NCBI GenBank assembly: GCA_018883545.1
Contig: JAHLEH010000011.1
Span: forward strand, 1-64,000
Direction of reading: 5' to 3'
DNA: 64,000 bases
Source: Marixanthotalea marina
Lineage (GTDB): Bacteria; Bacteroidota; Bacteroidia; Flavobacteriales; Flavobacteriaceae
Part shown: positions 54,290-62,846 of the stretch, piece by piece
Numbering within the stretch: the stretch's first letter is position 1
Layout of the letters: the number at the start of each line of letters is the position of its first letter
The notes under the pieces: model-generated
Seen by the model: the letters and a program-made list of their open reading frames with translations, nothing else
Databases searched by the model: none
What the model was told of the DNA's origin: nothing
Made by a program: the position numbers and the translations under genes

Positions 54290-54329
54290 GCAACCCAAAC
54301 GGGTTGCTTTTTTTATGCGTCATTGCGAG
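54290..54329. repeat. Second copy of 40-bp direct repeat (terminator plus half REP)
   Basis: Forty bases identical to 53517-53556: the terminator hairpin GCAACCCAAACGGGTTGC, seven Ts, and TGCGTCATTGCGAG. Here the REP half is not followed by the rest of the element. The hairpin acts as terminator for the lipocalin-like gene, 10 bases past its stop. Confidence 0.92.
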
Positions 54330-54407
54330 AGCGAATTTCCAAAAAATACGCAACGGGTTATTTAGTATATTTGTTTCTGTGCACAAAACAGTACTTAACT
54401 AAAATGG

Positions 54408-54427
54408 ATTCCTGCCTACGCAGGAAT
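54408..54427. repeat. Short palindromic repeat ATTCCTGC-CTAC-GCAGGAAT
   Basis: Perfect 8-bp hairpin 10 bases before the flavin oxidoreductase start. Read as protein it gives the phrase MDSCLRRND, a well-known artefact of this dispersed repeat; the open frame through it should not be taken as coding. Confidence 0.7.
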
Positions 54428-54436
54428 GACAAAATT

Positions 54437-55381
54437 ATGTCAACTAAACTCACCGATTTACTAAACATTAAATACCCCATCATACAAGCACCCATGTTTT
54501 TGGTGAGCAATGTGGAAATGGTAAAAGAAGCCATGAAATGTGGTATCGCAGGCTGTATTCCAGCATTGAATTACAGAACCTTAGAGGAATTAAAAGCCGC
54601 TTTAAAAGAACTAAAAGCAGCCAAAGTAGAGGGCGGCTCGTTTGGGTTTAATTTAATTGTGAATAAATCCAACATCAAGTATAAGAGTCAGTTAGAGATT
54701 ATTTGCGAAGAAGGCTGCGATTTCATTATAACTTCATTAGGCAATCCCAAAGAAACCATTGAAGAAGCACACAAACGTGGTATTAAAGTGTTCTGCGATG
54801 TGGTAGATTATACCTATGCCCAAAAGGTGGAAAGTTTAGGAGCCGATGCTATTATTGCCGTAAACAATGAGGCTGGCGGACATCGCGGCGCTCTCAGTCC
54901 GAAAGACTTAATAACCGAATTGGTGTCCAAATGTAACATTCCCATTATTTCGGCGGGTGGTGTTGGCACGAAAGCCGATGTGGACAAAATGCTAAGCTAT
55001 GGTGCTGCAGGCGTTTCGGTGGGGAGTCCGTTTATTGCCTCTGTGGAAGCCAATGTAACCGACGAGTACAAACAAGCCTGTGTGGATTATGGCGCCAACG
55101 ATATTGTGATGACCGAACGCATTTCGGGTACGCCCTGTGCCGTGATTAATACGCCGTATGTGCAGAAAGTGGGCACCAAGGCCACGTGGTTAGAATCTAT
55201 TTTAAACAAGCACAAAAAACTAAAAAAGTGGGTGAAAATGGTTCGTTTTGGCATAGGCATGCGCGCTACCGAAAAAGCCGCTAAAGAAGTCACCTATAAA
55301 ACCGTTTGGGTCGCTGGGCCCAGCATAGAGCATACCAGAGCCATTTTACCCGTAAAAGCCATTGTAGAAAAATTGATATAA
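54437..55381 (+). CDS. Nitronate monooxygenase/FabK-like flavin oxidoreductase
   Basis: A 314-residue FMN TIM barrel. ATG at 54437 is chosen because MSTKLTDLLNIKYPIIQAPM is the family start, and the 38 residues in frame before it read through a palindromic repeat. Family blocks: IQAPMFLVSNVEMVKEAMKCG, GFNLIVN, NNEAGGHRGALS (about 140-151, with the His near the flavin), PIISAGGVGTKADVDKMLSYG and AAGVSVGSPFIASVEA. Members oxidise nitronates or act as enoyl-ACP reductase (FabK); lipid-gene neighbours are absent, so the nitronate monooxygenase group is the safer label. Confidence 0.85.
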   Translation: MSTKLTDLLNIKYPIIQAPMFLVSNVEMVKEAMKCGIAGCIPALNYRTLEELKAALKELKAAKVEGGSFGFNLIVNKSNIKYKSQLEIICEEGCDFIITSLGNPKETIEEAHKRGIKVFCDVVDYTYAQKVESLGADAIIAVNNEAGGHRGALSPKDLITELVSKCNIPIISAGGVGTKADVDKMLSYGAAGVSVGSPFIASVEANVTDEYKQACVDYGANDIVMTERISGTPCAVINTPYVQKVGTKATWLESILNKHKKLKKWVKMVRFGIGMRATEKAAKEVTYKTVWVAGPSIEHTRAILPVKAIVEKLI

Positions 55382-55404
55382 CTGCTCGTGTTAATCCGGA
55401 TAAT

Positions 55405-55512
55405 TTTGTCAGACTGAGCGCAGTCGAAGTCGAAAATTGTATCGAGAACACTTGGAAACGACATTTTGTTTTCGATACATCACGCCTTAGGCGTGACACT
55501 CAAACTGACAAA
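55405..55512. repeat. 108-bp MITE-like element with 8-bp terminal inverted repeats
   Basis: TTTGTCAG (55405-55412) and CTGACAAA (55505-55512) are exact inverted ends. Inside are a long hairpin (TGTATCGAgAAC pairing GTTtTCGATACA) and a perfect TCACGCC-TTA-GGCGTGA hairpin near 55480-55497. It is non-coding and inserted just past the flavin oxidoreductase stop. The wider gap 55382-55698 holds this element and the left boundary of the orphan-gene cassette, but no other gene. Confidence 0.7.
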
Positions 55513-55626
55513 TGTCTTCACTTTTAGCGGTTACCTTTTATTGTAGGTAAAGTAATCTAAATTTGTTGATAACTTTTCTTTAAATGTTAATGTTACTTGT
55601 TGATTTTCAAAGTTTAGAAAACTAAT

Positions 55627-55685
55627 TTCGCTTATCGTACGATATAGTTCATTAGAAACGGAACGATATCTTAACCATTAGCCAC
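55627..55685. other. Left boundary of orphan-gene cassette: inverted-repeat arms and palindrome
   Basis: TTCGCTTATCG (55627-55637) is the exact inverse of CGATAAGCGAA at 56948-56958, and TTAGCCAC (55678-55685) of GTGGCTAA at 56823-56830. Both pairs enclose the gene at 55699. Overlapping the first arm, TATCGTACGATA (55633-55644) is a perfect 12-bp palindrome that could be an operator. Confidence 0.55.
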
Positions 55686-55698
55686 AAAATAGAAAAAT

Positions 55699-56817
55699 AT
55701 GAACGTAAACGATTTTTTCAATGAAATTCCTAAAATCCAAACATTAATTCAGCAGAATAATTATGTGAATATTATTAATCAGCTTAATTCAAATTTGAAC
55801 AACTTTGCAACTATTGTGGCTCAACAACGTCAAAGGGCAAATTCAGCTCAAGTTACACAAGGAAAAAATCAAATAATTACTTCAACTCAGCAAGCCTTAA
55901 ATGCCTATCTGAAAATTGAGAAAGGAATTGAAAACTTAAAAACTCAATTAACTTTTAAACAGTTAGGATTAGATAGTTTAAATGAACAATCTATGCAAGA
56001 GGTGTTTAAATTGTTGTTAGATATAAATAATACGGACGCAAATAAATTTAAAAATTATTTAACTCAATATCATCAAAAACTATCTCAAATAAATCAATTA
56101 AATTCTATAGCCAATATTTTCACTGCTAATTTCCCAAAGAAAGAAGTACTAAAATCTGATGGAATTTCGATTTTCTTTAGAGAAGGTGTATCGGTTGAAT
56201 ATTTAAGTGAACTTTCTAAAGCTTCCAGCCATTGGAATCAAATTGTTCATTGTTTTGGAAGATTAACTTCTGATGGAGACAATAAGGCTAAAATAGAAAC
56301 CATAGAAAAAGGTTCTATAATAATGACTATTACAGCTACGACCGGAATTATATTAGCACTTACAAAAGCATATAATAGCGTATTAGATGTTGTTTTAAAG
56401 ACTTATGAAGTAAAGAAAAAAGCACTTGAACTTAAAAATTTAAAATTATCAAATCTTGATAAAGCAATAGAAATTTTAGAAAAACAATCAGAATTAAATG
56501 TAAAGTTAGAATCGGACAGAATTGCGAAAGAATTACTTACTGAATTCGAGAATACTGATAAAGAGACACAAAATGCACTGTTTCTATCTATTAGAAGACT
56601 TGTTAGATTCATAAACAAGGGAGGGAAATTAGAGCCAAAATTATTGAGTAAAACCATTAAAGAAAACTCAGATTTGAATGAATCAGTATCATCAAAAAAC
56701 TCTCTATTATTGAATATTGAGGAAGAAATAAACAAATTAGTAAGTAGAGAAGGAATTTTAAAACTGATTGACACTTCTTTAGGAAAAGACAACAAAGAGA
56801 TTGATAATAAAGAATAA
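55699..56817 (+). CDS. Orphan AT-rich cassette protein, helical, unknown function
   Basis: A 372-residue protein with no signal peptide. Residues 1-130 are helical and Gln/Asn-rich (QQNNYVNIINQLNSNLNNF, QLNSIANIFTANF). About 150-210 is a more globular segment (SDGISIFFREGVSVEYLSEL, HWNQIVHCFGRLTSDGD). About 211-235 is hydrophobic (GSIIMTITATTGIILALTKA), then long charged helices to the end. The KGSI...A..I...K pattern followed by coiled coil is reminiscent of poorly known proteins in accessory and defence regions, but I do not recognise a family. A/T content and Lys/Asn codons exceed those of neighbours. Flanking inverted repeats and a long downstream palindrome suggest it moves as a one-gene unit. 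Confidence 0.7.
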   Translation: MNVNDFFNEIPKIQTLIQQNNYVNIINQLNSNLNNFATIVAQQRQRANSAQVTQGKNQIITSTQQALNAYLKIEKGIENLKTQLTFKQLGLDSLNEQSMQEVFKLLLDINNTDANKFKNYLTQYHQKLSQINQLNSIANIFTANFPKKEVLKSDGISIFFREGVSVEYLSELSKASSHWNQIVHCFGRLTSDGDNKAKIETIEKGSIIMTITATTGIILALTKAYNSVLDVVLKTYEVKKKALELKNLKLSNLDKAIEILEKQSELNVKLESDRIAKELLTEFENTDKETQNALFLSIRRLVRFINKGGKLEPKLLSKTIKENSDLNESVSSKNSLLLNIEEEINKLVSREGILKLIDTSLGKDNKEIDNKE

Positions 56818-56822
56818 ATTCA

Positions 56823-56958
56823 GTGGCTAACATTGTATAAAAATAATAGCGGCTTAATTTCTAAAACAACAAAAAGTATATATAAAAAAGGTCTGTGCTA
56901 AACCGAAAAGTTAGTGGTAATAAACACGCTACTATTCTTATACCAACCGATAAGCGAA
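56823..56958 (+). repeat. Long bulged palindrome after the orphan gene, attC-like
   Basis: TTGTATAAAAATAATAGCG (56833-56851) pairs with CGCTACTATTCTTATACCAA (56927-56946) over about 17 of 19 positions, with one extra base on the right arm. The palindrome is edged by GGCTAAC (56825-56831), close to the integron R'' box RYYYAAC, and GATAAGC (56949-56955), close to GTTRRRY. The 75-base spacer is non-coding. No integrase gene is in the window. Confidence 0.55.
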
Positions 56959-56972
56959 CCTTAAAATTAATA

Positions 56973-59138
56973 CTACTTTTTAGCCTCCACCAACTCCAAT
57001 TGCTCTAAACTCACGCTGGTGGTAAAGATGCCGTAATTAACCACGGCTTTATTTTTTTCAATTTTATCAATGCTGCCAATAGCGCGGCCATCTTCCATAC
57101 GTACACGGTCGCCCACTTTTAAAACCGGTTTGGGTTTTGGGGCTTCAATAGCTTTTTGTTTGGCTTCTTTTTTCTTCGCGCGAATGACTTTCACCTTTTT
57201 TTCAACCTCTTGTTTGACCTTGTTTTCTTTGGCCTTTTGCTGCTGTTTTTCTTTTTTATTAACTTTTTTGCGCTTCGAGTTTTCAATCTGCACCAATTTA
57301 AAAAGCTCGTCCATTAACGCGCGTTTTTGCTTGTTGTTAAAGTATTTATCGGCCAAATCATCTACTTTTTGTCCTAAATAAATCAAACGTTGGTTGCTGT
57401 CGTACAATTCTTGGTAACTTTCCAGCTTCTTTTGGATGCGGTTGTTTATTTCTTCCAGTTTATCGGCTTCCTCAATTTTTTTGCGCTCGTTGGCCTTTAA
57501 GGATTGTCCCGTTTTTTCAAGCTTACTACGCTCTTTTTGCAGTTTGGCAATAGTTTGGTCAAACCGTACTTTACTGCGCTCTATTTTCTTCTTTGCGCGG
57601 TTAATGAGTCCGTACGGAATGCCATTCTTTTGGGCGACTTCAAACGTAAATGAGCTTCCTGCTTGACCAATTACCAATTTAAACATAGGTTCCAGCGAAC
57701 GCTCGTCAAACAACATATTGGCATTAAGCATGTGCGGTAGCTCGTTGGCCAACATTTTTAAGTTAGAGTAGTGCGTAGTGATAATACCAAAAGCCTCGCG
57801 ATGGTAAAACTCTTCTAAAAAGGTTTCTGCTAAAGCACCACCCAATTCAGGGTCACTACCGGTACCAAACTCATCAATCAAGAACAAGGTATTCTTATTG
57901 CATTTCTTAAGGAAATAATTCATTTGCTTGAGTCGGTAGCTGTAGGTGCTTAAATGGTTTTCAATGGATTGGTTATCGCCAATATCACTTAAAACCCTAT
58001 CGAACAAACACGCTTTACTGCGTTCGTGTACGGGAATGAGCATACCGCTTTGCAACATCACCTGCAATAGGCCCACGGTTTTTAAGGTTATACTTTTACC
58101 GCCGGCATTGGGTCCGGAAATGACAATAATCCTACTATCTTGTTTTAATTCTATGGTTTGCGGATAGGTTTTTTTCTGCTCTTTTTTATGGGCAAGGTAA
58201 AGCAGTGGGTGGTAAGCATTCCTTAAAAACAAGCTTTTGTCATTGGTAATTTCTGGAAGAATGGCATTAAGCGATTGCGCATATTTTGCTTTGGCTGAAA
58301 TGATATCCATACGCGTTAAGAAACTTTGATAGTCTTCCAGCAATGGCAAAAACGGCCGTATAAAATTGGTAACGTCCTTTAAAATGCGAATGATTTCCTC
58401 TTTTTCTTCGTATTCCAAATTATCTAGTTCCCTAGAATATTGCAAGGTCGTTTCGGGTTCTATATACACGATACTGCCTGTTTTGCTATTGCCCATAATA
58501 GCGCCTTTTACCTTACGGCGGTGCATCGCCTTTACGGCCAAAACCCGTTTGTTGTTAACCACAGTTTCCCGAATATCATCCAGAAACTCCAAATTATGGT
58601 ACATATTTAATGCTGTTACAAAGCTTTGGTTTATTTTACTTCGCACGCTGTTGATGGATTGGCGTAACTCGAAAAGTAAGTTTGAAGCATTGTCTTTAAT
58701 GTCTCCAAAGCGGTCTACAATTGTATCAACCTTTTCAATAATTACTTTGGTGACTTGAATATGCGAAGCAAAATCGTTTAATGTGGGGTAGTATTCTTCA
58801 AACTTTTTTAAAAACAGAATGATGTCGTTGGCTGTAGTGGAAATGGCCACCAGTTTTTTCAGTCCGTGAACATCCAAATAGGTGTTTTCTATTTTTAAAA
58901 GTTTCAGTTCTTTGCTAATAGCATCAAACCCATGGTTGGGAATACGGTTTTCATTTTCAAAAGACGACAGGTATTCGTTGGTTAAATTAAGGGCATATAA
59001 AAGGTCTTCCTTTTTTTTAAAAGGCGTAATTTTTAATGCACTTTCATTTCCTAAAGGTGTAATGCAAAGTTCGCTCACCTGCTTTAAAACCTTGGGGAAT
59101 TCTAAATCCTGTAATGTCTTTTCGTGAATGTGTACCAT
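56973..59138 (-). CDS. mutS2: MutS2-family ATPase lacking the Smr domain
   Basis: A 721-residue MutS2-like protein. The N-terminal clamp/lever helices (1-300), Walker A GPNAGGKS (about 342-349), Walker B LIDEFGTGSDPELGG (about 421-435), TTHYSNLK switch and a long coiled coil (about 520-640) are present. The end is a KOW-like beta module (VGDRVRMEDGRAIGSIDKIE). The C-terminal Smr nuclease domain of classical MutS2 (about 780 residues in total) is absent with no sign of a broken downstream part, so it is probably a natural short form. MutS2 acts on recombination intermediates or collided ribosomes; without Smr, cleavage activity is unlikely. Confidence 0.9.
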   Translation of the reverse strand: MVHIHEKTLQDLEFPKVLKQVSELCITPLGNESALKITPFKKKEDLLYALNLTNEYLSSFENENRIPNHGFDAISKELKLLKIENTYLDVHGLKKLVAISTTANDIILFLKKFEEYYPTLNDFASHIQVTKVIIEKVDTIVDRFGDIKDNASNLLFELRQSINSVRSKINQSFVTALNMYHNLEFLDDIRETVVNNKRVLAVKAMHRRKVKGAIMGNSKTGSIVYIEPETTLQYSRELDNLEYEEKEEIIRILKDVTNFIRPFLPLLEDYQSFLTRMDIISAKAKYAQSLNAILPEITNDKSLFLRNAYHPLLYLAHKKEQKKTYPQTIELKQDSRIIVISGPNAGGKSITLKTVGLLQVMLQSGMLIPVHERSKACLFDRVLSDIGDNQSIENHLSTYSYRLKQMNYFLKKCNKNTLFLIDEFGTGSDPELGGALAETFLEEFYHREAFGIITTHYSNLKMLANELPHMLNANMLFDERSLEPMFKLVIGQAGSSFTFEVAQKNGIPYGLINRAKKKIERSKVRFDQTIAKLQKERSKLEKTGQSLKANERKKIEEADKLEEINNRIQKKLESYQELYDSNQRLIYLGQKVDDLADKYFNNKQKRALMDELFKLVQIENSKRKKVNKKEKQQQKAKENKVKQEVEKKVKVIRAKKKEAKQKAIEAPKPKPVLKVGDRVRMEDGRAIGSIDKIEKNKAVVNYGIFTTSVSLEQLELVEAKK

Positions 59139-59316
59139 TCGTTTTTATAAATTGAACCAGACGGCAAAGTTAAAATTCTTTTAAGAATTCTAAGGGCTTA
59201 AACCATTGTAATAAGCGATAAGTTAATTTGATTTTAAAAACTTGTAGAAAGTTAAACTTTTAAAGTTATTTGTAACATTATTTTTTATTTCAATACAAAC
59301 AGTAAAACTTTAATAA

Positions 59317-61080
59317 ATGAATTTTATAAAACGCGTCCTATCTACCGTAACGGGCATTTTTGTGTTCCTGTTTATCTGCTTTGCCATGTTCTTTGTGTTT
59401 GCTTTGGTATTTGGGTCGTCTTCAGAAGACGTTGTAACCGTAAAGCCTAATTCGGTTTTAGATTTGCGTTTGGACTTTCCCATTAAGGATTACGCTGGTA
59501 AAACGGAGTTTAGGCAATATACTTTTTTGAATGAAGCCCGAAAAAATGGCCTTTTCAATATTATCGACGCTATAGAATATGCGGAAACCGACGATAACAT
59601 TAAAGGCATAGTCATGGATAATAACTTTATTAATGCCGGTATTACCCAAACTAAGGAAATTCGTGATGCTTTGTTAAAGTTTAAAGAATCTGGCAAGTTT
59701 ATTACGGCTTACGCCGACGTGTATTCGCAAAAGGATTATTATTTAAGTTCGGTAGCCGATACTATTTATTTGAATCCAGTGGGACTTGTAGAATTTAAAG
59801 GATTTTATTCAGAACAGTTGTACCTAAAAGAACTTCAGGAGAAAACGGGCATTAAAATGGAGGTGATTCGCTACGGAAAGTACAAAAGTGCCGTAGAACC
59901 GTTTTTGTCCGATACCATGAGTGATGAAAACAGAGAGCAGATAAGCGTGTTTTTAAAATCCATTTGGGATCAGGTAAAACAAGAGGTTTCTGAAAGCAGA
60001 CATATTACGGAAGCCGATTTAGATACCATAGCAGATAATCTGTTGGCCAGAAATGCCACCATGGCAAAAAACGTGAAGCTAATTGACAAAATAGTCTATC
60101 GCGATGAATTTATACATGAGTTAAAGCAAGCTATTGGTATTGATAATGAAGAAGATATTCAGTCTATAACCATAGAAGATTATGCCGAGTATGTTGCCAC
60201 AAAAATTAGAACGAACAGTAGTAAAAATAGAATAGCTGTTATTTATGCACAAGGTGATATTGTTTACGGTGAAGGTGACGAAAACACTGTAGGGCAAGGC
60301 ACAATGGGTAGAACACTGAGGGAGGCAAGAGAGGACGATAGGATAAAAGCAGTGGTGTTGCGCATAAATTCACCAGGCGGCGATGCTATGGCTAGCGAAC
60401 TCATTTGGCGTGAAATTGAGTTGACCAAAAAAGTGAAACCGGTTATTGTATCCATGGGCGATTTGGCAGCGTCTGGCGGGTATTACATTGCCTGCAATGC
60501 CGATAAAATTATAGCTGAGCCAACCACGATTACAGGAAGTATCGGCGTGTTTGGTATGCTGCCAAATGGCAATGAGTTGGCTAGTAATTTAGGTGTGAAT
60601 GCCGAGCAGGTATCTACCAACAAAAATGCAGTAAGCTATAGTTTTTTTGAACCATTAAGTGAGAGTCAGCATGATTTTATTCGCGAGGAGGTTGTTAATA
60701 TTTATGAGCTTTTTACAACCCGTGTGGCTGATGGTAGGGGAATGACGCAAGATGCTGTAAAAACCATTGCCGAGGGACGTGTTTGGACAGGTGCCGATGC
60801 TGTAAACAATGGGTTGGTGGATGCATTGGGCGGTTTGGATGTAGCATTGGAGCGCGCTGCCGAAGCAGCAAATATTTCAGATTACAAAACCATAGAGCTT
60901 CCAGTATTTGAAAAGGATTTAGACAAGATTTTACGGGAGTTTGGATTGGTTGAGGCCAAAGAAGATATTTTAAAAGAAGAAATAGGAACTGAAAACTATA
61001 AATTGCTACAAAGGATTAAATCACTTTCAGAGAAAAAAGGGGTGCAATTGTTGTTTCCGTATAGCTTAGAGATTAAATAA
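59317..61080 (+). CDS. sppA: Signal peptide peptidase SppA, 67K type
   Basis: A 587-residue membrane protease IV with one N-terminal helix (about 7-30). The protein has two homologous halves: the general base Lys190 lies in YGKYKSAVEPF of the first, and the nucleophile Ser386 in LAASGGYYIAC of the second, the Ser-Lys dyad split expected of the long form. VVLRINSPGGDAMASELIWR and ITGSIGVFGM are further family blocks. It degrades leftover signal peptides in the membrane. It is followed after 27 bases by prfB. Confidence 0.94.
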   Translation: MNFIKRVLSTVTGIFVFLFICFAMFFVFALVFGSSSEDVVTVKPNSVLDLRLDFPIKDYAGKTEFRQYTFLNEARKNGLFNIIDAIEYAETDDNIKGIVMDNNFINAGITQTKEIRDALLKFKESGKFITAYADVYSQKDYYLSSVADTIYLNPVGLVEFKGFYSEQLYLKELQEKTGIKMEVIRYGKYKSAVEPFLSDTMSDENREQISVFLKSIWDQVKQEVSESRHITEADLDTIADNLLARNATMAKNVKLIDKIVYRDEFIHELKQAIGIDNEEDIQSITIEDYAEYVATKIRTNSSKNRIAVIYAQGDIVYGEGDENTVGQGTMGRTLREAREDDRIKAVVLRINSPGGDAMASELIWREIELTKKVKPVIVSMGDLAASGGYYIACNADKIIAEPTTITGSIGVFGMLPNGNELASNLGVNAEQVSTNKNAVSYSFFEPLSESQHDFIREEVVNIYELFTTRVADGRGMTQDAVKTIAEGRVWTGADAVNNGLVDALGGLDVALERAAEAANISDYKTIELPVFEKDLDKILREFGLVEAKEDILKEEIGTENYKLLQRIKSLSEKKGVQLLFPYSLEIK

Positions 61081-61095
61081 TAATTTCTTTTACCG

Positions 61096-61103
61096 TACTT
61101 TTG
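61096..61103 (+). promoter_or_regulatory. TACTTTTG -7 element four bases before the prfB ATG
   Basis: TACTTTTG fits TAnnTTTG and is only four bases from ATG at 61108. With the usual 6-8 base distance to the start site, the transcript would begin at or within the first codons, implying a leaderless or nearly leaderless mRNA. Confidence 0.45.
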
Positions 61104-61107
61104 CTTC

Positions 61108-62217
61108 ATGATTACACAAGAGCAACTGGCAGATCTTAGTAAACGAAAAGATAAGCTAAAAACATATTTAGAGATTGATAAAAAGCAGATTCTTATTCAA
61201 AATGAAGAAGAAAAAGTAGCCAATCCCGAGTTTTGGAACGACCCCAAAGAGGCTGAGGCCGTTATGAAAAATCTACGTTCACTAAAAAAATGGGTGCAGG
61301 ATTACAATACCATTGCTACCCAAATTGAAGAATTGGAAATTCTGTTTGATTTCTACAAAGATGGTGAAGCTTCAGAACAGGAAATTATAGAACTTCATAA
61401 AAAACTAACTTTATTTTTAGAAGAGGTAGAGTTCAGGAATATGCTATCTGATGAAGGCGATAGCTTAAGCGCCGTATTACAGATTACTGCTGGTGCTGGC
61501 GGTACTGAAAGTTGCGATTGGGCCAGTATGCTCATGCGTATGTACTTGATGTATGCAGAGAAAAGTGGCTTTAAAGTGAAGGAACTTAACTTTCAAGAAG
61601 GCGATGTCGCGGGCATTAAAACGGTAACCCTAGAGATTGAAGGCGAATTTGCCTTTGGTTGGCTAAAAGGCGAGAATGGGGTACACCGTTTGGTACGCAT
61701 CTCGCCGTTTGACAGTAATGCCAAGCGTCATACCAGTTTTGCATCGGTGTATGTGTATCCGTTGGTAGATGATACCATTGAAATAGAAATTAACCCAGCC
61801 GATATTGAAATCACTACGGCGCGTTCCAGTGGTGCTGGCGGACAGAACGTTAATAAAGTAGAAACCAAAGTACAGTTGACACACAAACCTACGGGCATTC
61901 AAATATCCTGTTCTGAAACACGCTCGCAGCATGATAACAGGGCAAGAGCCATGCAAATGTTGAAATCGCAGTTGTATGAGATTGAATTGCAAAAACAAAT
62001 GGCACAACGGGACGATATCGAGGCTGGTAAAATGAAAATAGAGTGGGGTAGCCAAATACGAAATTATGTAATGCATCCCTACAAATTGGTGAAAGACGTG
62101 CGAACCAGTCACGAAACAGGTAACGTAGATGCTGTTATGAATGGCGATATTACCCCGTTTTTAAAAGCTTATTTAATGATGATGGGCCAAAAAGAGGAAA
62201 CGCCAGACACTTTATAA
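61108..62217 (+). CDS. prfB: Peptide chain release factor 2
   Basis: A 369-residue class I release factor. The stop-codon-reading tripeptide Ser199-Pro200-Phe201 (ISPFDS) marks RF2 (UGA/UAA). The peptidyl-transferase motif Gly244-Gly245-Gln246 is in [13 protein letters not shown]. The region equivalent to the E. coli frameshift site reads [12 protein letters not shown] in one continuous frame, without the CUU-UGA slippery stop, so the usual autoregulatory +1 frameshift is absent. Length is full. The HAD phosphatase gene starts 5 bases after the stop. Confidence 0.96.
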   Translation: MITQEQLADLSKRKDKLKTYLEIDKKQILIQNEEEKVANPEFWNDPKEAEAVMKNLRSLKKWVQDYNTIATQIEELEILFDFYKDGEASEQEIIELHKKLTLFLEEVEFRNMLSDEGDSLSAVLQITAGAGGTESCDWASMLMRMYLMYAEKSGFKVKELNFQEGDVAGIKTVTLEIEGEFAFGWLKGENGVHRLVRISPFDSNAKRHTSFASVYVYPLVDDTIEIEINPADIEITTARSSGAGGQNVNKVETKVQLTHKPTGIQISCSETRSQHDNRARAMQMLKSQLYEIELQKQMAQRDDIEAGKMKIEWGSQIRNYVMHPYKLVKDVRTSHETGNVDAVMNGDITPFLKAYLMMMGQKEETPDTL

Positions 62218-62222
62218 TTATA

Positions 62223-62846
62223 ATGAAAAAAATAGATACGATTATTTTTGACTTGGGAGGTGTTTTAATCGATTGGAACCCAAGATATGTGTATAGAGAT
62301 GTTTTTAATGGCGATACACAAAAAGTAGATTGGTTTTTAGAGAACATTTGTACCCATGATTGGAATGAAAACCAAGATGCTGGTTATCCGCTAGTGCAAG
62401 CTACCCAAGATTTGGTCGAACAATTTCCAGATTACGAAAGCGAAATAAAAGCATTTTACGGACGTTGGGAAGAGATGTTGGGCGGTGCCATTAATGAAAC
62501 AGTACAGATTCTAGATAAGCTTATAAATTCTAAAAAATATAAGGTTGTCGCATTGACCAATTGGAGCCACGAAACCTTTCCTATTGCCCAGGCGAGGTAT
62601 GATTTTTTACAGTGGTTTGAAGGTATTATAGTCTCTGGTGAAGAAAAAACAAGAAAACCTTTTGAGGACATTTATCACCTAACCTTAAATCGGTTTGGCA
62701 TTAATCCTGAAAAATCCATTTTCATTGATGACAATTTAAGAAATATTGAAGCAGCCAATGCGTTGGGAATTAATGGGATTCATTTTAAAGGGGCAGAAGC
62801 GCTTAAAGAAACTTTAAAAACATATAATATAAATTTAGATGATTAA
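62223..62846 (+). CDS. HAD-superfamily phosphatase (subfamily IA)
   Basis: A 207-residue cytoplasmic hydrolase. Motif I FDLGGVLIDW (about 9-18) has a Gly-Gly in place of the second Asp, as in the YihX/epoxide-hydrolase-like group. Motif II LTNWS (about 116-120), motif III Lys in EEKTRKPFEDIY and motif IV FIDDNLRNIEAA (about 166-177) follow. Sugar phosphates such as glucose-1-phosphate are common substrates of this group; the real one is unknown. It overlaps the next gene by 8 bases and follows prfB by 5, so it is part of one transcript. Confidence 0.88.
   Translation: MKKIDTIIFDLGGVLIDWNPRYVYRDVFNGDTQKVDWFLENICTHDWNENQDAGYPLVQATQDLVEQFPDYESEIKAFYGRWEEMLGGAINETVQILDKLINSKKYKVVALTNWSHETFPIAQARYDFLQWFEGIIVSGEEKTRKPFEDIYHLTLNRFGINPEKSIFIDDNLRNIEAANALGINGIHFKGAEALKETLKTYNINLDD

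Noticed and set aside
54323..54436. Extension of the flavin oxidoreductase reading MDSCLRRND
   Set aside because: This phrase is the translation of a dispersed palindrome, not protein.
61108..61200. Programmed +1 frameshift in prfB
   Set aside because: The region corresponding to the slippery stop is in continuous frame with no UGA.
61663..62112. Minus-strand open frame of 149 codons opposite prfB
   Set aside because: prfB is certain on the plus strand; the antisense frame has no recognisable motif.
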